Positions 55,004 through 64,000 of a DNA stretch of 64,000 bases are shown here, piece by piece. The translations under genes were made by a program, and so were the position numbers. Below the pieces are notes generated by a model. That model worked only from the letters and a program-made list of their open reading frames with translations. It was not told the origin of the DNA and did not search any database. The number at the start of each line of letters is the position of its first letter. Position 1 is the stretch's first letter. Source of the DNA: Kalaharituber pfeilii (lineage: Eukaryota > Ascomycota > Pezizomycetes > Pezizales > Pezizaceae). Where the stretch lies: NCBI GenBank assembly GCA_015179045.1, contig WHUZ01000074.1:186001-250000 (forward strand). The letters are read 5' to 3'.

Positions 55004-56824
55004 GGTTGCTACGGAGATGGTAGGTATCGTTATTTCTTCTCTGTGTATCTCCGGATGGCTTCAAACATATGTCTCTATTACCATGTCCCACGACAGGTTG
55101 CTAAAACGTATTAGCAAATGAACTCATGATGTTTGCTAGCGCTCCGGGAGTGATAGTAGTGGTATAGATGGAAACGGGGGAATATCATTGTGAGTGAATC
55201 GACGAACCTTTTCTCGAGCGCAAGGCACAAGAATCTTGCGGGGCCGGCGCTCGAAAGGAGAGAGAGTATACTCGGTTGGGGGCGAAGTTCACTCTTTTCA
55301 CGTCTTCTAACATTTGTTTGTAGCTGTTAGTGCATATTAGGTCAACATCTTGAGGCTGGGGGGAGGGAGAATTGTTCCCAACACAAACCTCTTAGTAACG
55401 GCCTTTGGGATCTCAGCCTCGCACAATTGCAAACGAGAAAAAGAAGGGGGCCTTAGCTAAAGAACTCAGGGAAATAAGGCGAAGAGGAAGAAAGTATAAC
55501 GGCAATTATTCCACGAAATGTTGGAACTTTGCAAATGTGAACAGGGTAGGTCTCGAATTAGGCGGTGCCGTGCAATTGGAATTGATCAACTCTTCCCTGA
55601 TATCGCCTACCCTGTGTCCCCACTTTGGCTGCTGACGCTGCTCAATCAACTTCACTTGTGACGAAACAGTACGCACAGGGAATTCGGGCTTCTGTTTTTT
55701 TTTTTTTCAGTTCTTTTTTGTGTCTTGACAGAGTTCCGTACCCTTCCACTTCTCCTCATCCTTCTCCAGCACCACCACCCTCCCTCCCTCCCACTGACGT
55801 ACCATCATTTCTTTGCAGATTTTAGTATTTCAGCCGACGATTTGTGAGTTAGATAACAATAGGTGAGGTAATAGTGGGGGGTATTGCCTCGGAATGGTGC
55901 TGGGATGCATTTTTTTGTTTCAATCCTCGTATCTCAGTTCCTACATGCTAGCTCCCATGCAATGCACAGGGGATGACATGTTGTGAAAATATTAACTAAC
56001 ACTTAAAGTTGAGTGATCGCTACATTCCTTTTGTGTTGGTTGTGATGTTGAGGTTGTTGTCTAGGATTGAGTGGCGTGTATGCATGTCGCTTGATCCTTG
56101 CATATGCATAAGCAAGCAAGCACCATGCATTGTAATGGTTCAGACTTGCGATCGTCTCAGCTTGGAAGAACGAATGTAGGGCCACCGTAGCTATGGAAAC
56201 GAAACTTGGAACCTACAGTTTGAATGCCGTTTGAAATCATCCCTTGTCTGGTGCTTTCGTGAATGGGGCACGACTTCTCAGCGGATTTCGAATTTCCTCC
56301 GCGTTCTTACAGATAGACCGTCCTTGAATTCGAGCGTTTTGAACTTCCAAGTTTCGGCTCTACGAGACTCACCCCCCTCCTCCAGTTGATCTTTTAACTT
56401 TCAATTAAGCCACAACAGCTCCCAATTGCAAGGGCCCTAGGAATCGAATTTGGCGTCAATTGGAACCGTAGCTAACTCTTTGGTGCTACGGTGGGTTTCC
56501 GGAGTGGCAGAAAGGAAAAGGTAAGGGTAAAAATATGAATCGCAACTTTGGAAAGTTGTTAATGAAGGCTGGTGCTAATGGGAAGTTGTTCTAGGGTTTC
56601 AGGTGGATTAATACGTGCTATTGATGTCGGTATTGGGCCCGATTCAAGAGATCTCGAGATTCAAGCTCTCAGCCGACATCAGGACAATATTTTGGTCCTG
56701 AATTTGGATATCTTGCAGAGCAGCCGACGTTATATCGACATCAAGCAAGCATAATCACCTCCTTCCGAGGCCTGCTTGACATAGGCGACCGTAGCAAGCG
56801 CATATCCGCTGTTCGTTCTGTACA
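55004..56824. promoter_or_regulatory. Divergent intergenic region between two giant-protein genes
   Basis: These 1.8 kb separate the starts of the minus-strand 1,429-aa gene and the plus-strand 1,193-aa gene and must contain both promoters. Pyrimidine-rich tracts (55690-55800, with a T-run then CCCTTCC/CCTCCCTCCC) are the sort often found upstream of fungal start sites. Short frames inside it are not convincing genes. I recognise no defined operator or transposon terminus. Confidence 0.45.
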
Positions 56825-59800
56825 ATGCCCCGTCCATATACTCGCTATCCGTGCGGTATCTATGGCCCGCGGAATCTCGTTCGGCGTCACGCAAGACGTG
56901 TTAAGAACCGTCTTCTGGCTCAGAAGGGGCTCGCCGTCGCCGATGAACCTCCCATTCTACAACCAGGCCAAGAACAGCTATTCTCCTACTATGCACCGGC
57001 GCTTGATGCGGGAGTGTACACGGTCACAGCCACGCAAGATATCAACTCACCGCAAACAACAGAAACATACAGTCTGCCGGAGGCAGGAGCACCAAAGAGC
57101 GTCCAGAAATTCGAGGTTGTTGCGCCGCGATTCAACCTTCCCGATGATGCTATCCATTCCTCGTACCCTCCACAAGGATATGGGGCGTTGGCTAACACGC
57201 TGCCACACGTCGTCCTGACCGATCCCCACTTGCCCTGGGATAGGTTTGCGAGTAAGTATCCGTCCGATCATGACCCGGAATTTAATCGAAATCGGGTCCC
57301 ATGGCTGGCATTGCTGGTGTTCACTGCGGATGAACTCAAGCTCAGCGCAGACGAGCTCAATGGTTCTGATGGACTGTTCACGAATACAAGCCTGGCGGGA
57401 AATGTCAAACAGACGCAGACCTTTGCAATTAACATGCAAGTTGAAGACGTGTCCAAAATCAAGTCCACAATATCCCCAATCAACGGCCTGAAACCCGAGC
57501 CGTCAGACGACAAAACCACCAATGTTGTTCTCGTCCCATCCAAGTTGTTCGCAGAGCTGGTCACAAGCTACGACGGGGATGGGAATCCGGTGAGCGGCCA
57601 GAAGGGTCCCGATGTCTCGCGTTACAAGTATCTTGCTCACACCCGAGATATCAACACCACTGGTATGGCAGATGCCGGTGTGGAGGACAATGGAGTCTTT
57701 GGTATTGTCATCTCCCATCGCACTGGGCCCCTGTCCAATACTCAACCACAGCCTGTGGTGGTGCACTTGGTTTCCATTGAAGGCGTCGAGCCCATGAACG
57801 ATAATTGGCCAATCAATTTCGACACCACCAAGTATGTCGCAATGTCATCGCTTTACAGCTGGAATTTTGTTACCCTGCCCGAAGGTTCATTCAACGTCGA
57901 GGAAGCCCTCGCCAACTTGGGAACAACTCTGAATGTTCTGCGTGCTCCTGATGCTGTCATCAAGGGTATAGACACCACAACCGCATTTGGGAAGCGCTTG
58001 CAGGGCCGCCTTCAGGACGGCTACACTCTCACAAAGTACCGGACCACAACAGGCGAGATCACAGCAGCAATATCCCGTGGACCACTTACCCCGACAAAAG
58101 TGCCGTATCCACTGCTGCCGGCGCAAAAGGAAAAAACAGGAACTACATGGTTGTCTAACAGCGGCATCGACCTTCAGATCATGGATCCCGAGGTTGGACT
58201 CATGGACATCACTTATTCCGTGGCATGGCAGCTGGGAAAAACCCTTGCGGTGGCTGACAAGTCGTTCGCCACTTCGCTCATCAAGCTCCGGGCTTCAATC
58301 TTGGAACCAGCGATGAATCTGGCCAAGGCGGAGGTTCTGCGTGCCCGCAATGCGTACAAGCCACGAGGAGAAACACTCGCCAGCCTGGCAAGGTCGATCC
58401 CAGCGCTCAAGAGGTTACACAAAGCGACTCCCGGGCTCCATGCACCCGGCGGTGGCATGGAGGATAGATGGCGCAGGCCCCAGGCCCAGCATCTGGATTT
58501 GGGTTTCTACAGCCCGCATATCCAGGAAGTCTTCCAGAAGCATGCCACCGAGATTGGCCGACAACTGATGCTGAGCTCGGACGGCGATTGCTCAGAACGC
58601 TATGATGAGCAGAACACCCCAAACTCAATCGACTGGATGATTGTTTTGGACTGGGTCCTGAATAAGATGTTTCTATACAACATCCCAGCCCACTACCTCA
58701 TTGCCGACCCTACATATCTCGCCCCAGAAACCCTTCGGTTCTTCCACATTGACCGTAACTGGATTGACGCACTGATTGATGGCGCTCTGAGTCTGGGCAA
58801 CCATCTTGATGGCGTGGACGAGGTGCGCAAGACCATTCACGGCATGATCGATGCTTATGTCAACCCGGGGCCACAGGTGCAGCCAAAACCTCAAATCCCC
58901 ACCTATGGCTTCCTGCTCCACTCGGAGACAGTCACAAAATATCCTGACCTCAAGGTCGAAGTGGTGATCAATGGGGCCCACGAACATAACCCCATTCTCC
59001 GCCATGACAACCTAGACGTTACCAAAGGTGTCATGCTTTGTCTTTTTGACCAGCTTCCTGGGAATCCCGGTCTGACATCAATCACATTCACCCAACCCCC
59101 ACACCAGCAGTCCTTTATTGCCGGAGCAGAGCTAGACTCGCACCATGTCAAGACGCTCTACAAGCGGATCTATACTGTTCCTGGTCAAGAGCCGAACCCG
59201 AGGCCATGGACTGAGTACGAATGGATGCGGCCCAGCGATTCTGATCCGGCCCCAACTGTGAGTTCGGACGTCCCGCATGCAAAGGCCGTCTTCAAATGGG
59301 GAGAAGAGGCCACTCCGGAGGTCCGTACGCTCCTGTTCCCTGCTTGGGCACAGGATGTCAATGGCGTTTTAAATCACTTCGGTGCGTTGAATCCCGATCA
59401 ATCGGGCAACCCTATCTACAAGGACGACTACCCCAATGCGGCAATGGCCGGGATCCAGATGAACAATCCTATATACCGGTTGGTGATTCAATACGGGGCT
59501 TCAGCACCACACCTCTTCTCCGAACCAGAACGGGGCAGAACGCTCACCGTCCCATTTCCCCCTACAGTAGAGAGCGCGCCCGCGTCCCTGCAGACATTGG
59601 CAGCTGTCTCCGGGCCGACAGAGGAACCACACAGTAGTGAGGAGCAGACCGCGCCAGAACAAGTACTTTCCACAGTATCACCGTACACGGGTTCTGATGC
59701 TCCCCAAATTTCTGTTGTCAATGCAGGATTTGAGCTTGGTCCCAGCCACGGCCCACCTCAAGTATCCCCACCGCATCATCGCCCACTGCGCGCACCAGCG

Positions 59801-60406
59801 CCCCGTGGTCCGCTTTTTGGAGTGCCTCCGGATGACGGTGTCTCCATTGGCCCCACAGGCTCGCCGCAATACAAGATCTCCTGTTACCCCGTAGACAATG
59901 ACCCTCTCAAACCCGGCATACCCACCGTAGGCTCGGCGACGAAGGTTCCTAGGGACCTTGTGTTCAGTGTCGTACAGGACCCTGATTCCGTGGGTCCTGG
60001 AAGCGAGGACAACTACAACCTCCACAGCATGTCGATTCTGCTCGAGCTGGCCTTTGGCCCCAAGGACAGCGACGACTCTCGATGGAAAACTTGCTTGCTC
60101 AGCGAGTATACCGGTCCAGGCCCGTTCATGCTCAGCAATCTCCGGTTCAATGTCCTAGCGCAGATTTTTGATGACACAGTCCACAAGCGGTGCCTTGAGC
60201 TGAGAATCATCCCGCGGACAACAAGGAGGGAAAATTCTGTCCCCCCAAACCAATGTAAAGAGATGAGCTTCATCCTGCCCGTGTGTAACATTCTCGAGCA
60301 CGATCCTAAAAGGAGAATTCCTGTCTGGATTACGCCGCAGTATCTCAATTTTGATGCGATAACGACTGAAAAATACCACGTCCTCCTGTTGCAGGCACAG
60401 CCCTAG
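56825..60406 (+). CDS. Large protein of unknown function, 1,193 aa (single exon)
   Basis: A continuous frame from ATG 56825 to TAG 60406. The first ~45 residues are basic (RRHARRVKNRLLAQK), and a downstream start is possible. Then follow YYAPALDAGVYTVTATQDI, FEVVAPRFNLPDDAIHSSYP, LPHVVLTDPHLPWDR and VPWLALLVF in the first 170 residues. From memory these blocks recur in large uncharacterised bacterial proteins. The middle has a mixed alpha/beta composition (DYLDLGFYSPHIQ-type region around 555; DWMIVLDWVLNKMFLYN around 605). The C-terminal part after a P/E/S-rich linker (about 900-1010) has SMSILLELAFG and CLLSEYTGPGPF. No signal peptide or membrane segment is obvious. It diverges from the 1,429-aa gene. 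Function unknown. Confidence 0.85.
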   Translation: MPRPYTRYPCGIYGPRNLVRRHARRVKNRLLAQKGLAVADEPPILQPGQEQLFSYYAPALDAGVYTVTATQDINSPQTTETYSLPEAGAPKSVQKFEVVAPRFNLPDDAIHSSYPPQGYGALANTLPHVVLTDPHLPWDRFASKYPSDHDPEFNRNRVPWLALLVFTADELKLSADELNGSDGLFTNTSLAGNVKQTQTFAINMQVEDVSKIKSTISPINGLKPEPSDDKTTNVVLVPSKLFAELVTSYDGDGNPVSGQKGPDVSRYKYLAHTRDINTTGMADAGVEDNGVFGIVISHRTGPLSNTQPQPVVVHLVSIEGVEPMNDNWPINFDTTKYVAMSSLYSWNFVTLPEGSFNVEEALANLGTTLNVLRAPDAVIKGIDTTTAFGKRLQGRLQDGYTLTKYRTTTGEITAAISRGPLTPTKVPYPLLPAQKEKTGTTWLSNSGIDLQIMDPEVGLMDITYSVAWQLGKTLAVADKSFATSLIKLRASILEPAMNLAKAEVLRARNAYKPRGETLASLARSIPALKRLHKATPGLHAPGGGMEDRWRRPQAQHLDLGFYSPHIQEVFQKHATEIGRQLMLSSDGDCSERYDEQNTPNSIDWMIVLDWVLNKMFLYNIPAHYLIADPTYLAPETLRFFHIDRNWIDALIDGALSLGNHLDGVDEVRKTIHGMIDAYVNPGPQVQPKPQIPTYGFLLHSETVTKYPDLKVEVVINGAHEHNPILRHDNLDVTKGVMLCLFDQLPGNPGLTSITFTQPPHQQSFIAGAELDSHHVKTLYKRIYTVPGQEPNPRPWTEYEWMRPSDSDPAPTVSSDVPHAKAVFKWGEEATPEVRTLLFPAWAQDVNGVLNHFGALNPDQSGNPIYKDDYPNAAMAGIQMNNPIYRLVIQYGASAPHLFSEPERGRTLTVPFPPTVESAPASLQTLAAVSGPTEEPHSSEEQTAPEQVLSTVSPYTGSDAPQISVVNAGFELGPSHGPPQVSPPHHRPLRAPAPRGPLFGVPPDDGVSIGPTGSPQYKISCYPVDNDPLKPGIPTVGSATKVPRDLVFSVVQDPDSVGPGSEDNYNLHSMSILLELAFGPKDSDDSRWKTCLLSEYTGPGPFMLSNLRFNVLAQIFDDTVHKRCLELRIIPRTTRRENSVPPNQCKEMSFILPVCNILEHDPKRRIPVWITPQYLNFDAITTEKYHVLLLQAQP

Positions 60407-60655
60407 TGAGTCTACATAGGATCCTGACTCATACTGTTGGTCGTGGTAAGTCTCGCATATGGAGAACTACCAGTTTACATGTAACTGACAAATGCTAGTG
60501 CTGACAATCCTGACATTGGATGAAGGAGCTAAGAGATTGCCTCGGAGCGCTAGACCTTATCATCTGCTATTTTTCCTTGTCCCTCTCTCCTTTTTCGGCT
60601 TGCTTTTACTTTATTTTATTTGCGTTGTGTATTTCTGATTATCCCAATTATGATT

Positions 60656-60707
60656 TTTTTTTTTTTTTTATTTCATTACTCGCGTGCCGCCTAACAGGCT
60701 ATGGCGA
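60656..60707 (-). mobile_element. Solo LINE B 3'-hairpin insertion
   Basis: The complement starts TCGCCATAGCCTGTTAGGCGG and ends GCACGCGAGTAATGAAAT plus A-run. A perfect 12-bp duplication CCAATTATGATT lies at 60644-60655 and 60708-60719. The inner stem has changed from GCCC/GGGC to GCCT/AGGC, which keeps pairing. Confidence 0.88.
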
Positions 60708-60902
60708 CCAATTATGATTGTTTCTTTTTTATGACGGATCACGTCGCATGGATTATGCAATGCAAGGAAGTTTCTATGGGGGCAGGGTACGGACAAAGAT
60801 ATTCTATTTCTTTCCAGTTTTCGTTTGACTCGGGATCTATTATGACTGCTATCTATAACTACTTGATGTACCGTTTCGCTCGAGGAATGCATGCATGCAC
60901 GA

Positions 60903-61035
60903 ATTTTTTTTTTTTTTTTTTTTTTTTTTTCCTATAACTATAGGGCTCATTTATGCGACTGCGACGCCTCCACCACCGTCAGCTCGCATATCGCTTGCAT
61001 ATGTGCATCCGCCTGCGGTGAACCCGTAACAGTAT
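60903..61035. repeat. T-run and dispersed repeat copy, family CTGTAACGGA
   Basis: A ~28-nt T-run is followed by TTTATGCGACTGCGACGCC, CACCGTCAGCTCGCATATCG and GGTGAACCCGTAACAG. The last part matches the right end of the 9533-9760 repeat. Confidence 0.5.
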
Positions 61036-61220
61036 CCCCGCTCTAGGACCGAGTTGCTATATGAACCTGCCCCACCCCTGGCCGTCATGGATTATTCCGT
61101 GTTGCAGCTTACCTTGCAGCTGCTCATGACCCTTCCAGCCAGGAATGTCCGCCAAGAGTTCGATACAGTTCATCACTTGTCATTTATCGCCTGTTCGTAG
61201 TATACTAGTATGATTTGCTG

Positions 61221-61410
61221 CCCCAGCCCGTCGTGCGGCTACCCCACCAATCACCTAGACATGCCGGGACTTCTACCCTTGCCGCATTCCTATATATAGT
61301 AACTGCCGTGATGCCTGTCCACTTCGCTTACCGGGATACAGCGCTGTCCTACCGCATTGCTCAAGTCCTTGTTCACGTGGCATGCCCGCAGCTTACATAT
61401 CTCATAAGTC
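61221..61410 (+). repeat. Dispersed repeat shared with 33985-34160
   Basis: GCCCCAGCCCGTCGTGCGG, CTTCTACCCTTGCCGCATTC, CTATATATAG, GATGCCTGTCCACTTC and CAAGTCCTTGTTCACG are in the same order as at 34 kb. It directly abuts the 61413-62066 element. Confidence 0.55.
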
Positions 61411-61412
61411 TA

Positions 61413-62066
61413 CCCTTGCTATACCGGACGCCCTAACAATTCCCCACCGGACCAGACAAGTACCCCCCTGTCTCCATACAAATAATATTTGCTATACCGG
61501 ATACACTAATACTAATACATCTTACACTACCCCACTTTACACTTGGTTGCCATCACTGTTGCTACCACTGCTGCCATTACTTGCTGCAATATTGTTCAAG
61601 TAATAGAAACTGGGCACTTCGTTGCGTCTTTTTCCATGTACTACCATTTCTGAGATTAATTGTTAAGCTCTGGTCACTTTGTTTCAAGATATCTGACAAC
61701 GTAGCTACAGCTACTGATCAGCCCTAAATAATAGGTTAGATACCCAGGATATCACAGTTTAGTGAAGGTACAGTAATCTTACCAATTCATCTCAAAAGTG
61801 TTTATCAAATTTGCATAACTTTTCTTTAGCATATTTTGGTTCTAGTTGATATTTGATGCTTCTCAAGCACACTCGTTTTTCTAGATTTTGTGAGCAATGC
61901 ATATTGATGCCTTTCACTAGAAATGTGATGTTACTTCATTCATTTCGTATTTCAGTAATTATTTGAATTTACAAAATTTATCCCCCCCCCCTGTCTGCCA
62001 GGCATTTTATTCTATCCCGGAACCTTGCTATACAGAACACATTTTAGCGATCCGGTAAAGCAAGGG
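61413..62066. mobile_element. Pogo/Fot1-like nonautonomous element
   Basis: Terminal inverted repeats CCCTTGCTATACCGGA (61413) and TCCGGTAAAGCAAGGG (ending 62066) match at 15 of 16 positions. TA lies on both sides (61411-61412, 62067-62068). The 654-bp interior is AT-rich and encodes no transposase. Confidence 0.7.
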
Positions 62067-62273
62067 TAAACTGTATATTTATTGTCCAGTTTGGACCCTT
62101 GGCACGCCGGGTTACTTCCGGACATACAGCCTATATGCAGGTGGCAACGCGTGTACATTTCACTCACATAGGGTGACCAGGCCTATGAGCCATTTTCCGG
62201 CTGGTGAATTATTTCATTTTGGGGTGCGAGATAAGTGAGGCATCGAACTGGTGACCGTTTTATCGCTAGTCAA

Positions 62274-62433
62274 CTGTAACGAATCTGGTAAACGCAGAGG
62301 TCAAAAACACACTTGACTACGATGCTAAAACTTGCTAGTTAACTCATGCAGCCGCCACCACCGTCAACTCGCATATCGCTTGCATATGTGTGTCACCGAC
62401 CGCCCGCCCTACGGTTGCGTAACAGGTATTGGG
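62274..62433. repeat. Dispersed repeat, family CTGTAACGGA, full-length short copy
   Basis: Starts CTGTAACGAATCTGGTAAACG and ends CCCTACGGTTGCGTAACAG. The ends are inverted (CTGTAACG and CGTAACAG). Internal blocks match the other copies. Confidence 0.5.
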
Positions 62434-64000
62434 GGGTGCAAAACCTCTATGCATAGCGCACTGCAGTACTGACTGCAATTGTGAAATTGTTAGCACCCCT
62501 GCATACCCCACAAAAAATTGTACTAACCGCTTCCAACGCACGGTTACACAGCAAAGTAACACAAAGTGCGGGGAACCAGCCTTGCATGGAGTTGCAGCCT
62601 TATACAATGTACTTTATGTACAATCCTAGTTACAAAACGACGGTTCGGCGATTCAAATCAAATCGGACCTCATAATACGCATTGTGCATATGGCTACAAG
62701 CATACAGGGCTGACAACTACCATGTGAGAACTTGTATATTTATATATTATACACAACTGACATATGAGAACTCCACAGTGTGCCATGGTGAGCTGAACAT
62801 TGATCATTAAGAACCTATCTATCCGAGCGCTTGCACACTAATGTACCTTCATATGTGCGTCTGATATATACATGCAGAATTACATCAACTATGTCTCTAG
62901 TTGGATACCTGTGAACCCTCGCGATTTAGACCACAACAGCTCTCAAGGCCATACCTGGTGTTCAGACCCTAGTTTACAGCTATGGGCGGGCTGCCAAATA
63001 GGGACCCGTAGTTAAGACCGTACACTGGAATTAAGACCCCAGCACCGAGAGGCTGATTTTGACTGGCAGTGCCCAAGCAGTTGCTGATTGGAAGTTTAGG
63101 CAATTAACACAGCTTTGTGCTCATGTAATTCAGCTTCAGCGATTCTCAGTGGACATATGTGACAATATACACAGGTACGTACCTGTTAGCCAGTATTAGC
63201 TGTTTGCCTCTCTCATTAAGACAATACCTCATAATCAAGACCCTTGTTATCTGGCTACTGTCCTGCAATTAAGAATTGGCCTACGTCGCGGGATCTACGG
63301 TAATCAAATTTAGGACCCACTGCTGAATGTGGCCTCGGAAGAAACGTTGCTTTTCTGACTAGGCAGTATTTCCACCAACATTAGGTCGATCAGTAAGACA
63401 CTGGCGCTTTAACCCACCATGTCATATCTCAACCGAGAATTTAGGTATGCATGGCCAATTGGCGTTCTATTCGCTGTCATGTTGCGGATTGCTGAAACCG
63501 CGTAGGCCATCGTCAATGTTTGCGAACTAACTGGAGCATAAAGCATCTTATCTGTTGATTTGCGCGCAATTGTCTTTATGTATTATTTATAAGAATAGGT
63601 TTTCTTGTTTTTTTTAATTGTTGATTTGTTTTTGTATATATTTTGCGATTGTAATAATGCTTGGTATATTACTGCACGCTGGGCATGGCCCACGCCGGCT
63701 GTAAGCAGGAGAAAAGAAGGATTGGCTGCCTGCAATACGATACTACCTGTAATACATGAGTACAGTATCAATGGCCACCAGAGTAGTACTCTGAGACCAG
63801 CCGCAGCAGCACCTTGTGAACCTGAGGAAAGACATTGCCAACCACATTTAGTAGTCAACCTATGACGCTTCAGGAAGGGTAGCCGAGATACGAGCGTCCC
63901 TACTGCTCACGTTCAGCTGGAGGAGCAGCGCATCGTGCCACTAGCTCCTGGCAATCGTCACGAAATCACCGATCACGAAAACGGCTTTGGATTCCCTGAA
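62434..64000. other. Unannotated AT-rich stretch
   Basis: I see no gene, transposon end or RNA gene here. Open frames are under 100 codons and show no family motifs. Confidence 0.4.

Noticed and set aside
62190..62280. tRNA-like 3' half on the minus strand (GGTCACCAGTTCGATGCC)
   Set aside because: The B-box-like part is convincing but I could not fold a full cloverleaf with a matched acceptor stem. A decayed tRNA or a tRNA-derived SINE piece remains possible.

Overview
The window looks like a transposon-rich piece of a filamentous fungal genome, probably an ascomycete of the Pezizomycotina. The reasons are short canonical GT-AG introns (74-83 bp) in the one spliced gene I could reconstruct, non-LTR retrotransposons of the Tad/I-like RNase H-bearing type, fungal-style pogo, PIF/Harbinger, MULE, hAT and Tc1-mariner remnants, and very low gene density. 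I cannot name the species.

0-13 kb is a graveyard of elements. It holds a minus-strand LINE end at 0.3-0.7 kb and two decayed LINE-B fragments at 0.9-2.1 and 2.9-3.5 kb. A pogo-type transposase remnant at about 3.8-5.0 kb is split by a 757-bp PIF/Harbinger-like element with an exact 3-bp target duplication. A MULE-like remnant lies at 7.4-8.2 kb, and a foldback Tc1/mariner-like element at 10.1-11.0 kb. Minisatellite-like arrays and short repeats fill the rest.

13.0-26.1 kb is one nested insertion. A minus-strand LINE (called LINE B here) is flanked by a perfect 15-bp target duplication (13029-13043 and 26066-26080). Its 5' part is inverted at about 24160, the pattern produced by twin priming. 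A 7.2-kb plus-strand LINE A, with its own perfect 13-bp duplication, sits inside LINE B's reverse transcriptase gene. A second, 5'-truncated LINE A lies at 28976-31892 with a perfect 14-bp duplication.

26-40 kb is mostly repeats: an exact hAT MITE, an inverted repeat with roughly 1-kb arms (31.9-32.9 and 34.4-35.4 kb), a third direct copy at 37.3-37.9 kb, 12-, 21-, ~57- and ~100-bp tandem arrays, an internally deleted LINE, and many tiny retroposed LINE ends. These tiny ends are the most unusual small-scale signal. Six insertions of only about 40 nt plus poly(A), each with its own 11-14-bp duplication, start at the same base, the 5' foot of a predicted hairpin at the LINE A 3' end. Another set begins at the foot of a different hairpin at the LINE B 3' end, and that hairpin shows compensatory base changes.

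40.6-60.4 kb is the only stretch with intact, non-transposon genes. It encodes three very large proteins. (1) A four-exon minus-strand gene predicted to make a 2,382-aa fusion of a ComEC-like metallo-beta-lactamase domain to a beta-rich region resembling DUF6603. (2) A single-exon 1,429-aa minus-strand protein. (3) A divergent single-exon 1,193-aa protein. From memory, proteins 2 and 3 resemble large uncharacterised bacterial proteins that occur near DUF6603 genes, so this may be a bacterially derived system in a fungus. Its function is unknown and none is claimed. The remaining sequence (60.4-64 kb) contains transposon ends and unexplained AT-rich DNA.
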